Source of the DNA: Legionella sp.
Lineage (GTDB): Bacteria > Pseudomonadota > Gammaproteobacteria > Legionellales > Legionellaceae
Assembly: GCA_002786165.1 (NCBI GenBank)
Contig: PEQK01000012.1
Span: 248,001 to 312,000 of the forward strand
Length of the DNA stretch: 64,000 bases
Reading direction: 5' to 3'
Numbering within the stretch: the first letter of the stretch is position 1; the number at the start of each line of letters is the position of its first letter. Below the pieces are notes generated by a model. It was not told the DNA's origin, did no database searches, and was given only the letters and a program-made list of their open reading frames with translations. Positions 55,338 to 63,639 of this stretch are shown piece after piece. The translations under genes were made by a program, and so were the position numbers.

Positions 55338-55935
55338 TACGACTCTCTTTTTGATATCTGAAAAAAATGTCTGCTAACCATGCCGGCATTCGGCTTATTA
55401 AATTTATGGTTTTTTTAAAATCGGCTTCTGGAATACGTTTTTTAATTACATGGATCGTAGACGGTGTAACATTCTCTTGCCCTAAATAGATTAGTGCAGT
55501 AATTACTAAACCAGCTACCGTGCCAGGTTCAATCATTCTACTGGGATTAATATGCTTCAACCTGACAGTTCGATTGGCTATGGTCAACGTTCTTGAATTT
55601 CCATCCGTATAAAATACCTGACGTGTAGGAACTTGGGTGGTTAACTGCAATTGCCTTGCCGCTTCTGCGCCATGCACCATGATCGTTTCACCGGTAGCCT
55701 TGGCGATAGCTTCAGCAATTTCTGATGCCAACGGCAACTTTACCCCTAGACTTAAAATTTTTGGTTTAACATAAATGCCGCGAGCGACTTTCTTAATTTC
55801 GTTTAACTTAACCAAACGATTTAAAATTTGTCGAATATTATCTGTTGAGGCAAACTGCCGTAACTCGCTAGAAGCAAACGGCTGGCCTTCAGGCAAGTTA
55901 GCGATATATTCTCGAATACTAGCAATCGCTGTCAT
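55330..55935 (-). CDS. abiEi: AbiEi-type antitoxin (DUF6088)
   Basis: A 201-aa protein of the DUF6088/AbiEi type. The N-terminal winged helix (~5-60; FASSELRQFASTDNIRQILNRL, then KKVARGIYVKPK) is the DNA-binding and autoregulatory part. The C-terminal domain (~65-200; MVHGAEAARQLQLTTQVP) neutralises the toxin. Type IV-like antitoxin in the AbiE system. It is the promoter-proximal gene. A palindrome overlaps its promoter region, consistent with autorepression. Confidence 0.82.
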   Translation of the reverse strand: MTAIASIREYIANLPEGQPFASSELRQFASTDNIRQILNRLVKLNEIKKVARGIYVKPKILSLGVKLPLASEIAEAIAKATGETIMVHGAEAARQLQLTTQVPTRQVFYTDGNSRTLTIANRTVRLKHINPSRMIEPGTVAGLVITALIYLGQENVTPSTIHVIKKRIPEADFKKTINLISRMPAWLADIFFRYQKESRNA

Positions 55936-55949
55936 AATTTTATTCCCTA

Positions 55950-55982
55950 TTTGTCACGAATTATAGTATAAAACGTGACAAA
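55950..55982 (-). promoter_or_regulatory. AbiEi operator and promoter
   Basis: A perfect 9-bp inverted repeat (tttgtcacg at 55950-55958, cgtgacaaa at 55974-55982) separated by 15 bases. On the minus strand a TATAAT -10 (near 55967-55962) lies within it. It is 15-47 bp upstream of the abiEi start. AbiEi proteins are known to bind inverted repeats to repress their own operon. Confidence 0.72.
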
Positions 55983-56008
55983 ATTAAAGTTAGACAAGTA
56001 CCAATAGG

Positions 56009-57235
56009 CTATGTAATTAGCTCAAGCATATGCTTTTTCAGAAAGTCTGTAATCTGCTGCATTGGCTTACGCAATCGCTCTACATCTCGCATAATATAAC
56101 CTGCTGTTACATCGTTATTCATTTTATGATTGAGCAAACGCTTAAGTGCATAAGCTGGTAAATCAAGACTATCGGCAGTAGTAGCAAAAGTTCTTCTTAG
56201 ATCATGTAAGGTAAATGGCACACCAGACAACTCCACTACCCTATTCACCGCCTTTCTAGGTTCATAGATATAACCGGTTTTGCTTTCTGCTGGGAATACA
56301 AATTCACTGGTTTTATTACAGCTCCTGCGCTCCATTAACTCATAAACAAAATCAGACATAGGCAATGTGTGAATTTCGTGGTTTTTGGTGTCTTGCAGTG
56401 TGATGGTTTTAGATTTGAGATCAACATTCTCCCAGCATAAAGACGCAGCTTCCGTTTTTCTCATACCAGTAAATAAGAGCAATAAAAAATAATCATGCCA
56501 CAATAAAGCATTGCGGTAGTTATCAGTCTCCACCAATACAATAATTGCTTTGTACCAGTCATATAATTGATGGGGTTTAATGACAGTTTGTTTTCTATCC
56601 ACTCGATACCATGCCCGGGTATGCGATAAATATTTGACTGGATTAATGGTAATGATTGGATGGCCATTACCGTCTTGATATTCATACACAACATAATTAA
56701 AAATGGCTCTTAACACCCTCATAGCATTATTGGCGCGTGCTTTACTATTTGCCTGACCATGCGTGCTATGGCGTTTGGCGATCATTTCTTGAGTAATATT
56801 CACCAGCGGTTTATCAAGCCAGTCGGACACAACCTCATGCAATACACATTGATAATCATTCAATGTACGGGGCTTTAAATCTTTTCTTGCTTTGAAATAA
56901 TCATTTAGCACTTGTTGTAAGGTCATAGAATGAATTTTCTTTGTTTTCTTTTCTGCGATGGGATCGTCACCTCTGGCAACACTACCCAATAAAACTTTAG
57001 CCTGTTTGCGTGCCTCTTCAGCAGTAACGTTGCCATATTTACCGAGAGTAACCCGTTTCACACGCCCATTAATCCGTGTTTCCACAACAAAGCTCTTCAC
57101 GCCACTAGCAGTAATTCTCAATGCAAAACCTTTCAAGGTTTCATCGCGATAGAAAGATTGGTCTTTCCCAGCGGTAGGTTCGAGTTTATCAATGACTGAT
57201 TTAGTCAGCCGTACAGTATTTTGATTCACAGCCAT
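56009..57235 (-). CDS. int: P4-type tyrosine site-specific integrase
   Basis: A 408-aa tyrosine recombinase. It has the N-terminal arm-binding DUF4102 domain (~10-95; FYRDETLKGFALRIT), the core-binding SAM-like domain (~100-210) and the catalytic domain. The Arg in GMRKTEAASLCW, the HDLRRTFAT box, the His in LLNHKMNND and the Tyr in VTAGYI make a complete active site. It is next to attR (157 bp), reading away from it, and should recombine the tRNA-Ile att sites. Confidence 0.92.
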   Translation of the reverse strand: MAVNQNTVRLTKSVIDKLEPTAGKDQSFYRDETLKGFALRITASGVKSFVVETRINGRVKRVTLGKYGNVTAEEARKQAKVLLGSVARGDDPIAEKKTKKIHSMTLQQVLNDYFKARKDLKPRTLNDYQCVLHEVVSDWLDKPLVNITQEMIAKRHSTHGQANSKARANNAMRVLRAIFNYVVYEYQDGNGHPIITINPVKYLSHTRAWYRVDRKQTVIKPHQLYDWYKAIIVLVETDNYRNALLWHDYFLLLLFTGMRKTEAASLCWENVDLKSKTITLQDTKNHEIHTLPMSDFVYELMERRSCNKTSEFVFPAESKTGYIYEPRKAVNRVVELSGVPFTLHDLRRTFATTADSLDLPAYALKRLLNHKMNNDVTAGYIMRDVERLRKPMQQITDFLKKHMLELIT

Positions 57236-57391
57236 AATTCCTTCAATAATCTCATGTAGACACCATGTAGACAGATTATTTAAAACTCAATAGTATTCAA
57301 TGTGGCTGATTATGGATTATAAAGCCTTTATTTAAAAGGGTTTTAAAAGGTATTGAGAATAATTAGAAGTTACTAAAAGAAGTAAAATACA

Positions 57392-57454
57392 GACTCATAA
57401 TCCGTTGGTCCTAGGTTCAAGTCCTAGTGGGCCCACCAATAAAATCAAGTAGTT
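57392..57454 (+). repeat. attR: 63-bp direct repeat of tRNA-Ile 3' part
   Basis: Identical to 48414-48476. It lacks the 5' part of the tRNA and cannot be a functional tRNA gene. It marks the right end of the element. Confidence 0.93.
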
Positions 57455-57470
57455 ACGTGTAGTTCAAAAG

Positions 57471-58226
57471 GGCGCATTCTAGCGCCAAGTGTGACAAGCA
57501 TTTTTATGTTGCTGTATAAACACTTCCTTAGGCATTTTATACCCCAAACACTTTCTTGGACATAGGTTCATTCTATCTGCTAATGAATCAAGGTCTTTTT
57601 GTGTTATTTGGTCAACACTCGTTGTGCTTGGTAAATATCGTCTTAGCCTACCATTCATATTTTCATTCGTACCTTTCTGCCAAGGTGAATGAGTTTCGCA
57701 GTAGTAGACACGGCACTTCATTTTACTTTCCAGATGCTTATAAAAGGTAAACAATAATACAGTTCTTTATTTTTTGACTTGTAGACGTATTGATAGATTG
57801 TTTCTGGGCAAACATAAATAGTGAGTTTTTGATATTTCATTCGGCCAGAAATTTGCTCAGGACTCCAACCTTTCTTTAGCGATCTCACAACATAATCACG
57901 TAAATATCCATCTTTCTGCAATTTACTTCTTCGTTCATGATGAGCTCTTACAGAAGCTTTTTCACAAGCAACGCTTGGTAAGTATTGGCCATACTCTCTA
58001 TTACGATTGAGTTCTCTGTATAGGGTAGAACGATGTCTGTCTAATCTAATGGATATCTCTTTTATCGATAATCCCATTTGAAGATAGGTACAAAAGCGTT
58101 GTCGATCCTTCATCGACAATTGAGTATAATGACTCATGCGGCAAACTCCTTTGCTATGTTATTCAGTTTCTGACGAATATGAATATACAGCTTTTTTGCT
58201 TGTCGCACTTCTAGATAGAATTTGCC
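57471..58226 (-). mobile_element. IS30-family element, internally deleted
   Basis: The ends are 29-bp imperfect inverted repeats, 22 of 29 positions matching: 57471-57499 and 58198-58226 (shared blocks gcttgtc, cactt, tagaat, gcc). The transposase lies between, with its stop codon inside the left repeat. Total length about 756 bp is short for IS30 (~1 kb). It sits 16 bp outside attR and appears to have landed in or beside the DUF3800 gene on its right. No clear target duplication. Confidence 0.75.
57479..58137 (-). pseudogene. IS30-family transposase, catalytic core deleted
   Basis: An N-terminal piece (57718-58137) has the IS30 HTH (YTQLSMKDRQRFC, IKEISIRLDRHRSTLYREL, WSPEQISGRMKY) and ends shortly after KNKELYYC. 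A C-terminal piece (57479-57754) in another frame begins near HLESKMKCRVYYC and has the SPWQKGTNENMNGRLRRYLP motif with the last acidic residue. The first two catalytic acids lie in the missing part, so the enzyme is inactive. The junction is near 57720-57755. Confidence 0.85.
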
Positions 58227-58781
58227 GAAAAGGAAAAGACGTTATGCGGCACTAGTGGGGCAGGTTTCAAATGGTTAATTGACTTTAAAAACCCTGTTAA
58301 ACCAGATTATGAGGATTTAATAGAAGCGCTTACGCGGGTCTTACTACAGACACGAAGCTTGCACGACCCCATACCCTGGGTGAATGAATGGAACGACCGT
58401 GGACTTCAAAACAATATTTTTCAAGACGGAGACCCCACCTACTTACGTGAGGCGTATAAACTTCCAATTTCAAGGGACTCAAACCCGCTAAATCTTGGAA
58501 AAGTGTTTGGAAAGATGGAGTTTACAGACTCTAAAAAATCCGTAGGAATACAAATTATAGACTTAATTTCGCCTGGGGTTAGAAGGTGCTTGAGAAAAGA
58601 ATTCCATGACAATCATACCGCTGCTATTTTGCTGGGGAATTTGATGATTCAAGGAAAACATAACCAGTCACCCATGCACTTTATTTCTTTTTCGGATGAG
58701 AGTGAGAGCGTGTTAGATAACCCAACAAGCGAATATGTAAAACTAATGAGCAAACACTGCAAACCTATGATACACGCTTAA
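58227..58781 (+). pseudogene. DUF3800 gene, 5'-truncated
   Basis: An open frame with no start codon continues from the IS end (in-frame TAG at 58212) to 58781. Its C-terminal part, FTDSKKSVGIQIIDLISPGVRR followed by LLGNLMIQG and MHFISFSDES, matches the DUF3800 family, which is related to RNase H-like nucleases and often found on mobile DNA. The loss of its front coincides with the IS30 right end, so insertion plus deletion is the likely cause. A TTG at 58359 could start a 140-residue fragment. Confidence 0.55.
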
Positions 58782-59114
58782 AATAGCGCTATGTAATTGC
58801 CTTAGGTGAGGTCAATATATTACCGAATCACCTATAATCGCTAAACCACATCGAAGAAGCATATACGACAATATACGCATCAATGAATTTAGTTACACTC
58901 AAATTTTTCATTTACTCAAAATTAATATTGACACATTCTTTTCAAGTGGTAGCATCGTGCTCGGGTTAGACATAAACCTTGCGCCTGCGCACTAAAGCTT
59001 GCACTCGAGCACTGTCATTGAACACATACGTTCTCTTTATATTAAACCAAACATCACTCAAAGATGTTTTGGAGCAGGCGACAAAGCGTTGATGAGTAAC
59101 TTGTGAGGTTTACT
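58782..59114. other. Intergenic stretch, 333 bp, no gene
   Basis: Low-complexity stretches (gcctgcgcactaaagcttgcactcgagcac around 58984-59013) are partly self-similar, but no gene, tRNA or clear long repeat is visible. GTGAGG just before 59115 is the ribosome binding site of the next gene. Confidence 0.5.
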
Positions 59115-59819
59115 ATGAAGAAGAAATCTATTGTTTTACTATCATTTATTAAGCAAAGAGCTAGACAGCTAAAAAAAGAAAGGTCATTCAGTCAGAGCCA
59201 AGCCTATGACGAAGCAGCAAAAGAAGCTGGATTTTCTAATTACAAAAATTATCTAAATCTTTCCGAAGCCAACCGCAAGCAATCTAAGCCAGGCAAAGAA
59301 GCTCTTTTAAAAAAAATATTGTCAGAGAACGAGACACCTAAAAAAATAAAACTTGCAATCGCATTCATCCAAAACTATGGAGCACCATTTCGAGAAACAT
59401 TAGGCATTCTCAAACAGTTTCAGTATTCAGAGACAGCTATTCAAGCTATGTGTGAAGAATTGAATTTAATGAAATATGAGATTCAGTCATTTTTGTTTAA
59501 TGATTTTCTTACCGATGAAGGGCGGTATGAAATAAATTTTAGAGCGTCTAATTTTATAGCCAAAGAAGTTTCTATAAGTGACCTTACTTATGAAATAGAT
59601 GAGGGCGTGCTCTGCGTCGAGGGCAGGTATGTTCTCAAAGCTGAATTTGAGTTTGAATTAGACGAAGACGACCCCATCAACAAAGCTGAGCGTTTCAAGA
59701 ACCGTGAATTTGATGGTTCGTTTGGAATTGAAATCGACCAGAATAAGAAAATCACCTTTGTGCACTCAGATATTGGCGAAGAATTTGAAGGCTTGTATCA
59801 GGTGGCGAGCTTTAGGTAG
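59115..59819 (+). CDS. Orphan 234-aa protein in relic zone
   Basis: ATG 59115 is chosen because GTGAGG lies six bases upstream. The N-terminal ~50 residues are basic and helical (ARQLKKERSFSQSQAYDEAAKEAGFSNYKNYL), resembling a short DNA- or ribosome-associated helical domain found at the start of various plasmid and island proteins. The C-terminal half is acidic and beta-rich (EFELDEDDPINKAE). No recognised domain. A perfect hairpin follows. It appears intact within a zone of truncated genes. Confidence 0.5.
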   Translation: MKKKSIVLLSFIKQRARQLKKERSFSQSQAYDEAAKEAGFSNYKNYLNLSEANRKQSKPGKEALLKKILSENETPKKIKLAIAFIQNYGAPFRETLGILKQFQYSETAIQAMCEELNLMKYEIQSFLFNDFLTDEGRYEINFRASNFIAKEVSISDLTYEIDEGVLCVEGRYVLKAEFEFELDEDDPINKAERFKNREFDGSFGIEIDQNKKITFVHSDIGEEFEGLYQVASFR

Positions 59820-59837
59820 AAGTGTAAATACGCCTCC

Positions 59838-59863
59838 ATTAGGGTCTGACGACAGACCCTAAT
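59838..59863. terminator. Perfect hairpin after orphan gene
   Basis: An 11-bp perfect stem (attagggtctg / cagaccctaat, 4-base loop) lies 19 bp after the stop. There is no strong T-run, so termination is likely but not certain. Confidence 0.5.
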
Positions 59864-59922
59864 GAGTGAACATTATTTTGACCAATACGAAAATCAAATG
59901 AAGTGTATAGATTTATAACAAC

Positions 59923-60162
59923 TTAAAGGCTAAGCTCACTATGTGAGCCAAGCCGAACAAGCTGTAAGGTAGCATCATATGGCTTTCTATAAATTAAAAC
60001 CAGATCAGGTTTAATATGACAATCACGATGATCATGCCAATTATTTGAAAGCGCATAGTCGCGATGTTTTTCAGGAAGCGGCTTATCATTAGCAAGTAGT
60101 TTTAAAATATCGGTAAAGTTGAAATACACCTTAGTTTTTAAATCAAAAGACTTACAACGCAT
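59923..60162 (-). pseudogene. YafQ-family toxin, N-terminally truncated
   Basis: The C-terminal ~60 residues match the YafQ/RelE-type mRNA interferase family: PLPEKHRDYALSNNWHDHRD, CHIKPDLVLIYRK and LVRLGSHSEL, including the conserved catalytic His residues. The first ~20 residues do not match the family, and the usual first ~25 residues are missing, so the gene has lost its front. No DinJ-like antitoxin precedes it. It overlaps a fragment on the other strand, marking a rearrangement junction at about 60115-60160. Confidence 0.7.
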
Positions 60163-60424
60163 CTATATCAAATCTATAGTTGATGAACTTCGTAAAGCCA
60201 ACAACTCTGACTTAGACAGCTATTTTTTTGGCCCATTATCTATGGGATATCAAGGTACAGGAAAAAACTTATTAGAACCAGAGTCTACACAAGTAGTCAT
60301 AGATTATTTAAAAGAAGTTCGCTATAAATATTCGCCTCAAGGGGTTAGAGCCAATCCTAAAGACATTCATCGCAATACGACTGCACCCTACTATTTTGAG
60401 TTAATCAAAAGTATGGGCGTATAA
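60119..60424 (+). CDS. Orphan fragment overlapping toxin relic
   Basis: An open frame of 101 codons; the convincing part starts near residue 12 (LQRIYIKSIVDELRKANNS) and ends FELIKSMGV. It overlaps the front of the YafQ relic and has no clear ribosome binding site, so it is probably the C-terminal end of a larger gene left by a rearrangement. No family recognised. Confidence 0.3.
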   Translation: MKYTLVFKSKDLQRIYIKSIVDELRKANNSDLDSYFFGPLSMGYQGTGKNLLEPESTQVVIDYLKEVRYKYSPQGVRANPKDIHRNTTAPYYFELIKSMGV

Positions 60425-60461
60425 AGATGTTATGTGTTGTACATCTTGCCACTTATGTACT

Positions 60462-60511
60462 CTTTAGGCAGACTCAAATGATGATGCATCACTATCTTAA
60501 TCTGCCTAAAG
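60462..60511. repeat. 11-bp inverted repeat, 28-base loop
   Basis: ctttaggcaga (60462-60472) and its exact complement (60501-60511) lie downstream of the tpx stop and of the relic zone. It may be a terminator for tpx or the edge of a former mobile element. Confidence 0.4.
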
Positions 60512-60577
60512 TAAGCCGCATGTCATATCAAATCTGAGCAACTACAATTCATTACATTGAATGAATAGCATCCATGC

Positions 60578-61084
60578 TTATTGTGTTAGCAATCTGTCTA
60601 ATGCTGCCTGATAATTTGGAGGATTCGACACATCGGCCACTAATTCATGATAAATGACTCGATGATTTGAATCTAAAACAATGATCGCACGCGCCAGCAA
60701 CCCAGCAAGGGGACCATCTACAATGGTGACACCAAATAAATCACCAAATTCACGATTTCTAAAATCAGACAGAAAAGTGATTGATTTTAAATTTTCACCC
60801 TGAAGAACACGTTTTAGTGCAAAGGGTAAATCCATTGAAATACACAGAACCGCCACGTCATGGTTGATCACGGCAGCTTCTTGAAACTTTTTTACCGAGT
60901 CAAAACAAACCTTAGTGTCAATACTAGGATAAACATTAATGAGCACAGCTCGATTTTTAAAATCCGCTAATGAGCATGTTGAAAGATCGACCTTTGTTGC
61001 AACAAAATCAGGTGCCTCACTACCTATTTCTGGCAGTTCCCCATAAGTACGTAATCGTTGTTCCTTTAAATAAATGGTTCCCAT
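60578..61084 (-). CDS. tpx: Thiol peroxidase Tpx lacking resolving cysteine
   Basis: A 168-aa Tpx-type peroxiredoxin, which reduces peroxides with a catalytic cysteine. The peroxidatic Cys60 is in VYPSIDTKVCFDSV (family TxxC), and DLPFALKR, FGVTIVDGPLAGL and YHELVADVSNPPNY are conserved. The resolving cysteine of E. coli Tpx (in RFCGAEGL) is replaced by leucine (RVLQGENL, Leu94). The enzyme would need an external thiol or act as a one-cysteine form. AGGAG lies seven bases before the ATG. Confidence 0.9.
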   Translation of the reverse strand: MGTIYLKEQRLRTYGELPEIGSEAPDFVATKVDLSTCSLADFKNRAVLINVYPSIDTKVCFDSVKKFQEAAVINHDVAVLCISMDLPFALKRVLQGENLKSITFLSDFRNREFGDLFGVTIVDGPLAGLLARAIIVLDSNHRVIYHELVADVSNPPNYQAALDRLLTQ

Positions 61085-61100
61085 CGCGTATCTCCTGACT

Positions 61101-62486
61101 TTAGAACGTCATTCTCGGTGCATAAATTGCATCGTTTTGACCTAAAATATCCATTGCATCATTGGCTTCCTCATTAGATACATCTCTTTGTACAGGAAGC
61201 TCAAATGAAGGACTAGCACTTGATCTATATATCTTTTTATCCTTGAAATGCACTCTTAAAGACATTTCTGCAGGCGGTGATATTGGCATACAAGATATAC
61301 GTTCAACATCGATTTTAGGAGCCCTGGAATTTGTAAATAGGGCATCAATGCTCTTATTGATATTACCATAATCAGCACCTGCCATAGTACCTAAGGATGG
61401 ATAGATCAGACGATGCCCAGTGGAGTGTTGATTAAAAAACTCTTGTGCGTGGTTGTAATCGCCTGGAAGATAAAATTCAATATCCTTATCAAGATGTTGT
61501 TTTAATGTATTTATTTTAGCAACAATATCATCCATCAGATTATCTACGCCACCTGGGTGGTGCACTGAACCTACTATCAATTGCGTACCCAATGTTATAT
61601 GTTCAAATCCAGCAATAATGCATGGTTTTTTACCATCATCCAATTCACATAAAAGAGGCTGTCCAATAACTTTAAATTTAGTTGAATCATAAAATAAAGC
61701 ACAATGATCGCTTGTTGTCCCATTAACTCGATGAACCAAACATTGTTTTTTGGGTAGCAACAATTGGATATCAGCAGGATTAGTACATTCCTGCAGACAA
61801 AGAAAATCTGTATCACATAATGCCCTCATTAATTCTTTATTTGCCTGCAGTTTCTTTAACCGATTACTCCATTGCAATACGCCTTGATCGTGTTTTATAT
61901 GATAAATTAAGTCTACACTATGTTGAATTGCCAACTGAAACTCATAAGCATGCTTGTGTTTGTTATTCAAAAAAATACCAGCTATCTCTTTCCGAGATTG
62001 CTGAGCTTGGGCTACCTTCGATTTTGATGTGACAGGATCTCTAGAGCGTGTTAATAACGACCCATACTGCTGTAACGAGTTGAATTTCTCTAATAGAGTA
62101 TGATCAAGTGTAACGATCTGATCATTCTTTCGATTATCATAGAGAAACTGCCCAAGCTCGGAAAAATAGTGATACAACTTATTTTTGTCATTGCCTCCAT
62201 AAATGTTGTCTTCGCTCATAGCAGCTAATAACTGTTGCGTCCCTGTAATATTCATAAAGTTATTATAAAGATGCGCATCTGCAAGCAAATTCCAACTGAT
62301 CATCGTTACATCAGTGTTCTCCTTTGTTACATCATCGTTATCTTTTTGCACAAGAATTTTAATCGGCACATGGTCTGAAATGCCTTCTTGGATCAATCCA
62401 AGACGATGCGCACTTGTTCCTCGTCGAAAAGCACTTCCTGCCAAGCTCTCTTCTAATAGAGCGCTAATTTTTTTATAGCCAACCAT
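61101..62486 (-). CDS. Endonuclease/exonuclease/phosphatase-fold protein, candidate effector
   Basis: A 461-aa protein; ATG 62486 is chosen for GGAG six bases upstream. The endonuclease/exonuclease/phosphatase (EEP) fold is suggested by its ordered motifs: TMISWNLLAD near residue 60, DFLCLQECTNP (catalytic Glu) at ~230, GSVHHPGG at ~305, LPGDYNHAQ (Asp/Asn) at ~345, and SIDALFTN plus a late His. The family covers nucleases, sphingomyelinases and inositol-phosphate phosphatases, so substrate is open. An insert of ~150 residues lies between the first two motifs. No signal peptide. It is a plausible host-directed enzyme. Confidence 0.65.
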   Translation of the reverse strand: MVGYKKISALLEESLAGSAFRRGTSAHRLGLIQEGISDHVPIKILVQKDNDDVTKENTDVTMISWNLLADAHLYNNFMNITGTQQLLAAMSEDNIYGGNDKNKLYHYFSELGQFLYDNRKNDQIVTLDHTLLEKFNSLQQYGSLLTRSRDPVTSKSKVAQAQQSRKEIAGIFLNNKHKHAYEFQLAIQHSVDLIYHIKHDQGVLQWSNRLKKLQANKELMRALCDTDFLCLQECTNPADIQLLLPKKQCLVHRVNGTTSDHCALFYDSTKFKVIGQPLLCELDDGKKPCIIAGFEHITLGTQLIVGSVHHPGGVDNLMDDIVAKINTLKQHLDKDIEFYLPGDYNHAQEFFNQHSTGHRLIYPSLGTMAGADYGNINKSIDALFTNSRAPKIDVERISCMPISPPAEMSLRVHFKDKKIYRSSASPSFELPVQRDVSNEEANDAMDILGQNDAIYAPRMTF

Positions 62487-62724
62487 ATTATCTCCAGCTA
62501 TACAGCAATGTAGATAATTAATATATAGACCTTTTGGAGAAAAAATAAAAAACACATTGATTTATTTTAAGTCTTTTATCCGCTTAAATGATTTAAAGTT
62601 AACCTGGTCAAAAGAGTTAACAAAAAAGTTGTTCATGATGAGGAGGAACATGAAATACCTTGATTCCACTTCGTTGCATCAAGGCTACTATGAATAAATC
62701 TGGCTATTTTTTCTTATGGGTATA

Positions 62725-63129
62725 TCAATCAGGACCGTCATGTATCAAATCAGTTTTCCATAGAAATGTCTTTAAATTGATGCGACCATGTTTTGAAACA
62801 ATAATACCTTCCGCTTCAAGATAAGATTTTTGCATAGCGAAATTTGGTGATCCGTCTGTAAAAGATAAACGGCCTTCTGATTTTATAACGCGTTGCCAAG
62901 GCAGATCATATTTTTGAGTACTCGAATGCAGCAACCAACCCACAGATCGAGAGCCACGTGGGTTACCGGCGAGCTTTGCAATAAGACCATAGGTGGCAAC
63001 TGTTCCTGGTGGTATAGCACGAATCAGTGTAATAACGCGCTTTGAAAACTCAAGACGCATATCTGCCTCACCTCTACCCTGCTCAATGACAAATCTCTGA
63101 TCACGAGAAGGTCTTATCTGCTTTATCAT
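62725..63129 (-). CDS. Alkyltransferase-like protein (ATL, MGMT family)
   Basis: A 134-aa protein of the MGMT fold (TLIRAIPPGTVATYGLIAKLAGNPRGSRSVGWLL). The active-site box of O6-alkylguanine methyltransferase, PCHRV, is here PWQRV: the acceptor Cys is replaced by Trp, as in ATL proteins. These bind O6-alkylguanine without repairing it and flag it for nucleotide excision repair. The long start at 63129 is given; an in-frame ATG at 63060 with GAGG upstream is also good. Confidence 0.88.
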   Translation of the reverse strand: MIKQIRPSRDQRFVIEQGRGEADMRLEFSKRVITLIRAIPPGTVATYGLIAKLAGNPRGSRSVGWLLHSSTQKYDLPWQRVIKSEGRLSFTDGSPNFAMQKSYLEAEGIIVSKHGRINLKTFLWKTDLIHDGPD

Positions 63130-63145
63130 TTCTCTTTAATTTCCC

Positions 63146-63493
63146 TTAACGAAACATAAAATATACAGCACCCAACATACAAAGAGCGGCCCAAAAATAA
63201 TTCCATGATAGCCCTTGGTGCATATAAAAAACGGCAAAAGGCACAAATACTGAAAGGGTTATAACTTCCTGTATGATTTTAAGTTGCGCCAAGCTCAGTG
63301 CCCCGCTATTAAAGCCTATACGATTTGCAGGAACTTGGAATAGATATTCAAAAAAAGCAATGCCCCAGCTGATTGATATAGCAATCCATAACGCTTTATG
63401 GTTCAAATTTTTTAAATGAGCGTACCAAGCAAACGTCATAAAAGTGTTTGAGCAAATAAGTAGCAATCCTGTATAAGCATACGCCGAAATCAT
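63146..63493 (-). CDS. DUF486-family small membrane protein
   Basis: A 115-aa protein; ATG 63493 is chosen because AGGAG lies just upstream and the family pattern starts there. Four hydrophobic helices, with TFMTFAWYAHLKN near the N-terminus and the conserved ISWGIAFFEYLFQVPANRIG. DUF486 proteins belong to the DMT transporter superfamily; no substrate is known. It lies 16 bp before the ATL gene in the same direction. Confidence 0.82.
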   Translation of the reverse strand: MISAYAYTGLLLICSNTFMTFAWYAHLKNLNHKALWIAISISWGIAFFEYLFQVPANRIGFNSGALSLAQLKIIQEVITLSVFVPFAVFYMHQGLSWNYFWAALCMLGAVYFMFR

Positions 63494-63639
63494 GATGACT
63501 CCTAGTGACCAGATGTGTATAGCGTATGGTAAACCAAATGTGTCTTCATTCAAAAAAACTCTGATATGAGTTTAGAAAATTGCCAATAATCCATGTAAAA
63601 TAACGGTTAATAACACTCGAATTCCTTAGGACTTACATC

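Noticed and set aside
57392-57454. Second tRNA-Ile gene
   Set aside because: Only the 3' part is present; the acceptor 5' strand and D arm are missing. It is the attR repeat.
60119-60200. Antitoxin for the YafQ relic
   Set aside because: The overlapping fragment is on the opposite strand and lacks a ribbon-helix-helix or AbrB-like pattern, so it is not a DinJ-type antitoxin.
63626-63637. ttaggacttac near the last gene resembles the terminal repeat at 21825
   Set aside because: Only ten or eleven bases match, there is no second arm nearby, and TTAGGA serves as the ribosome binding site of the MFS gene. Treated as chance.
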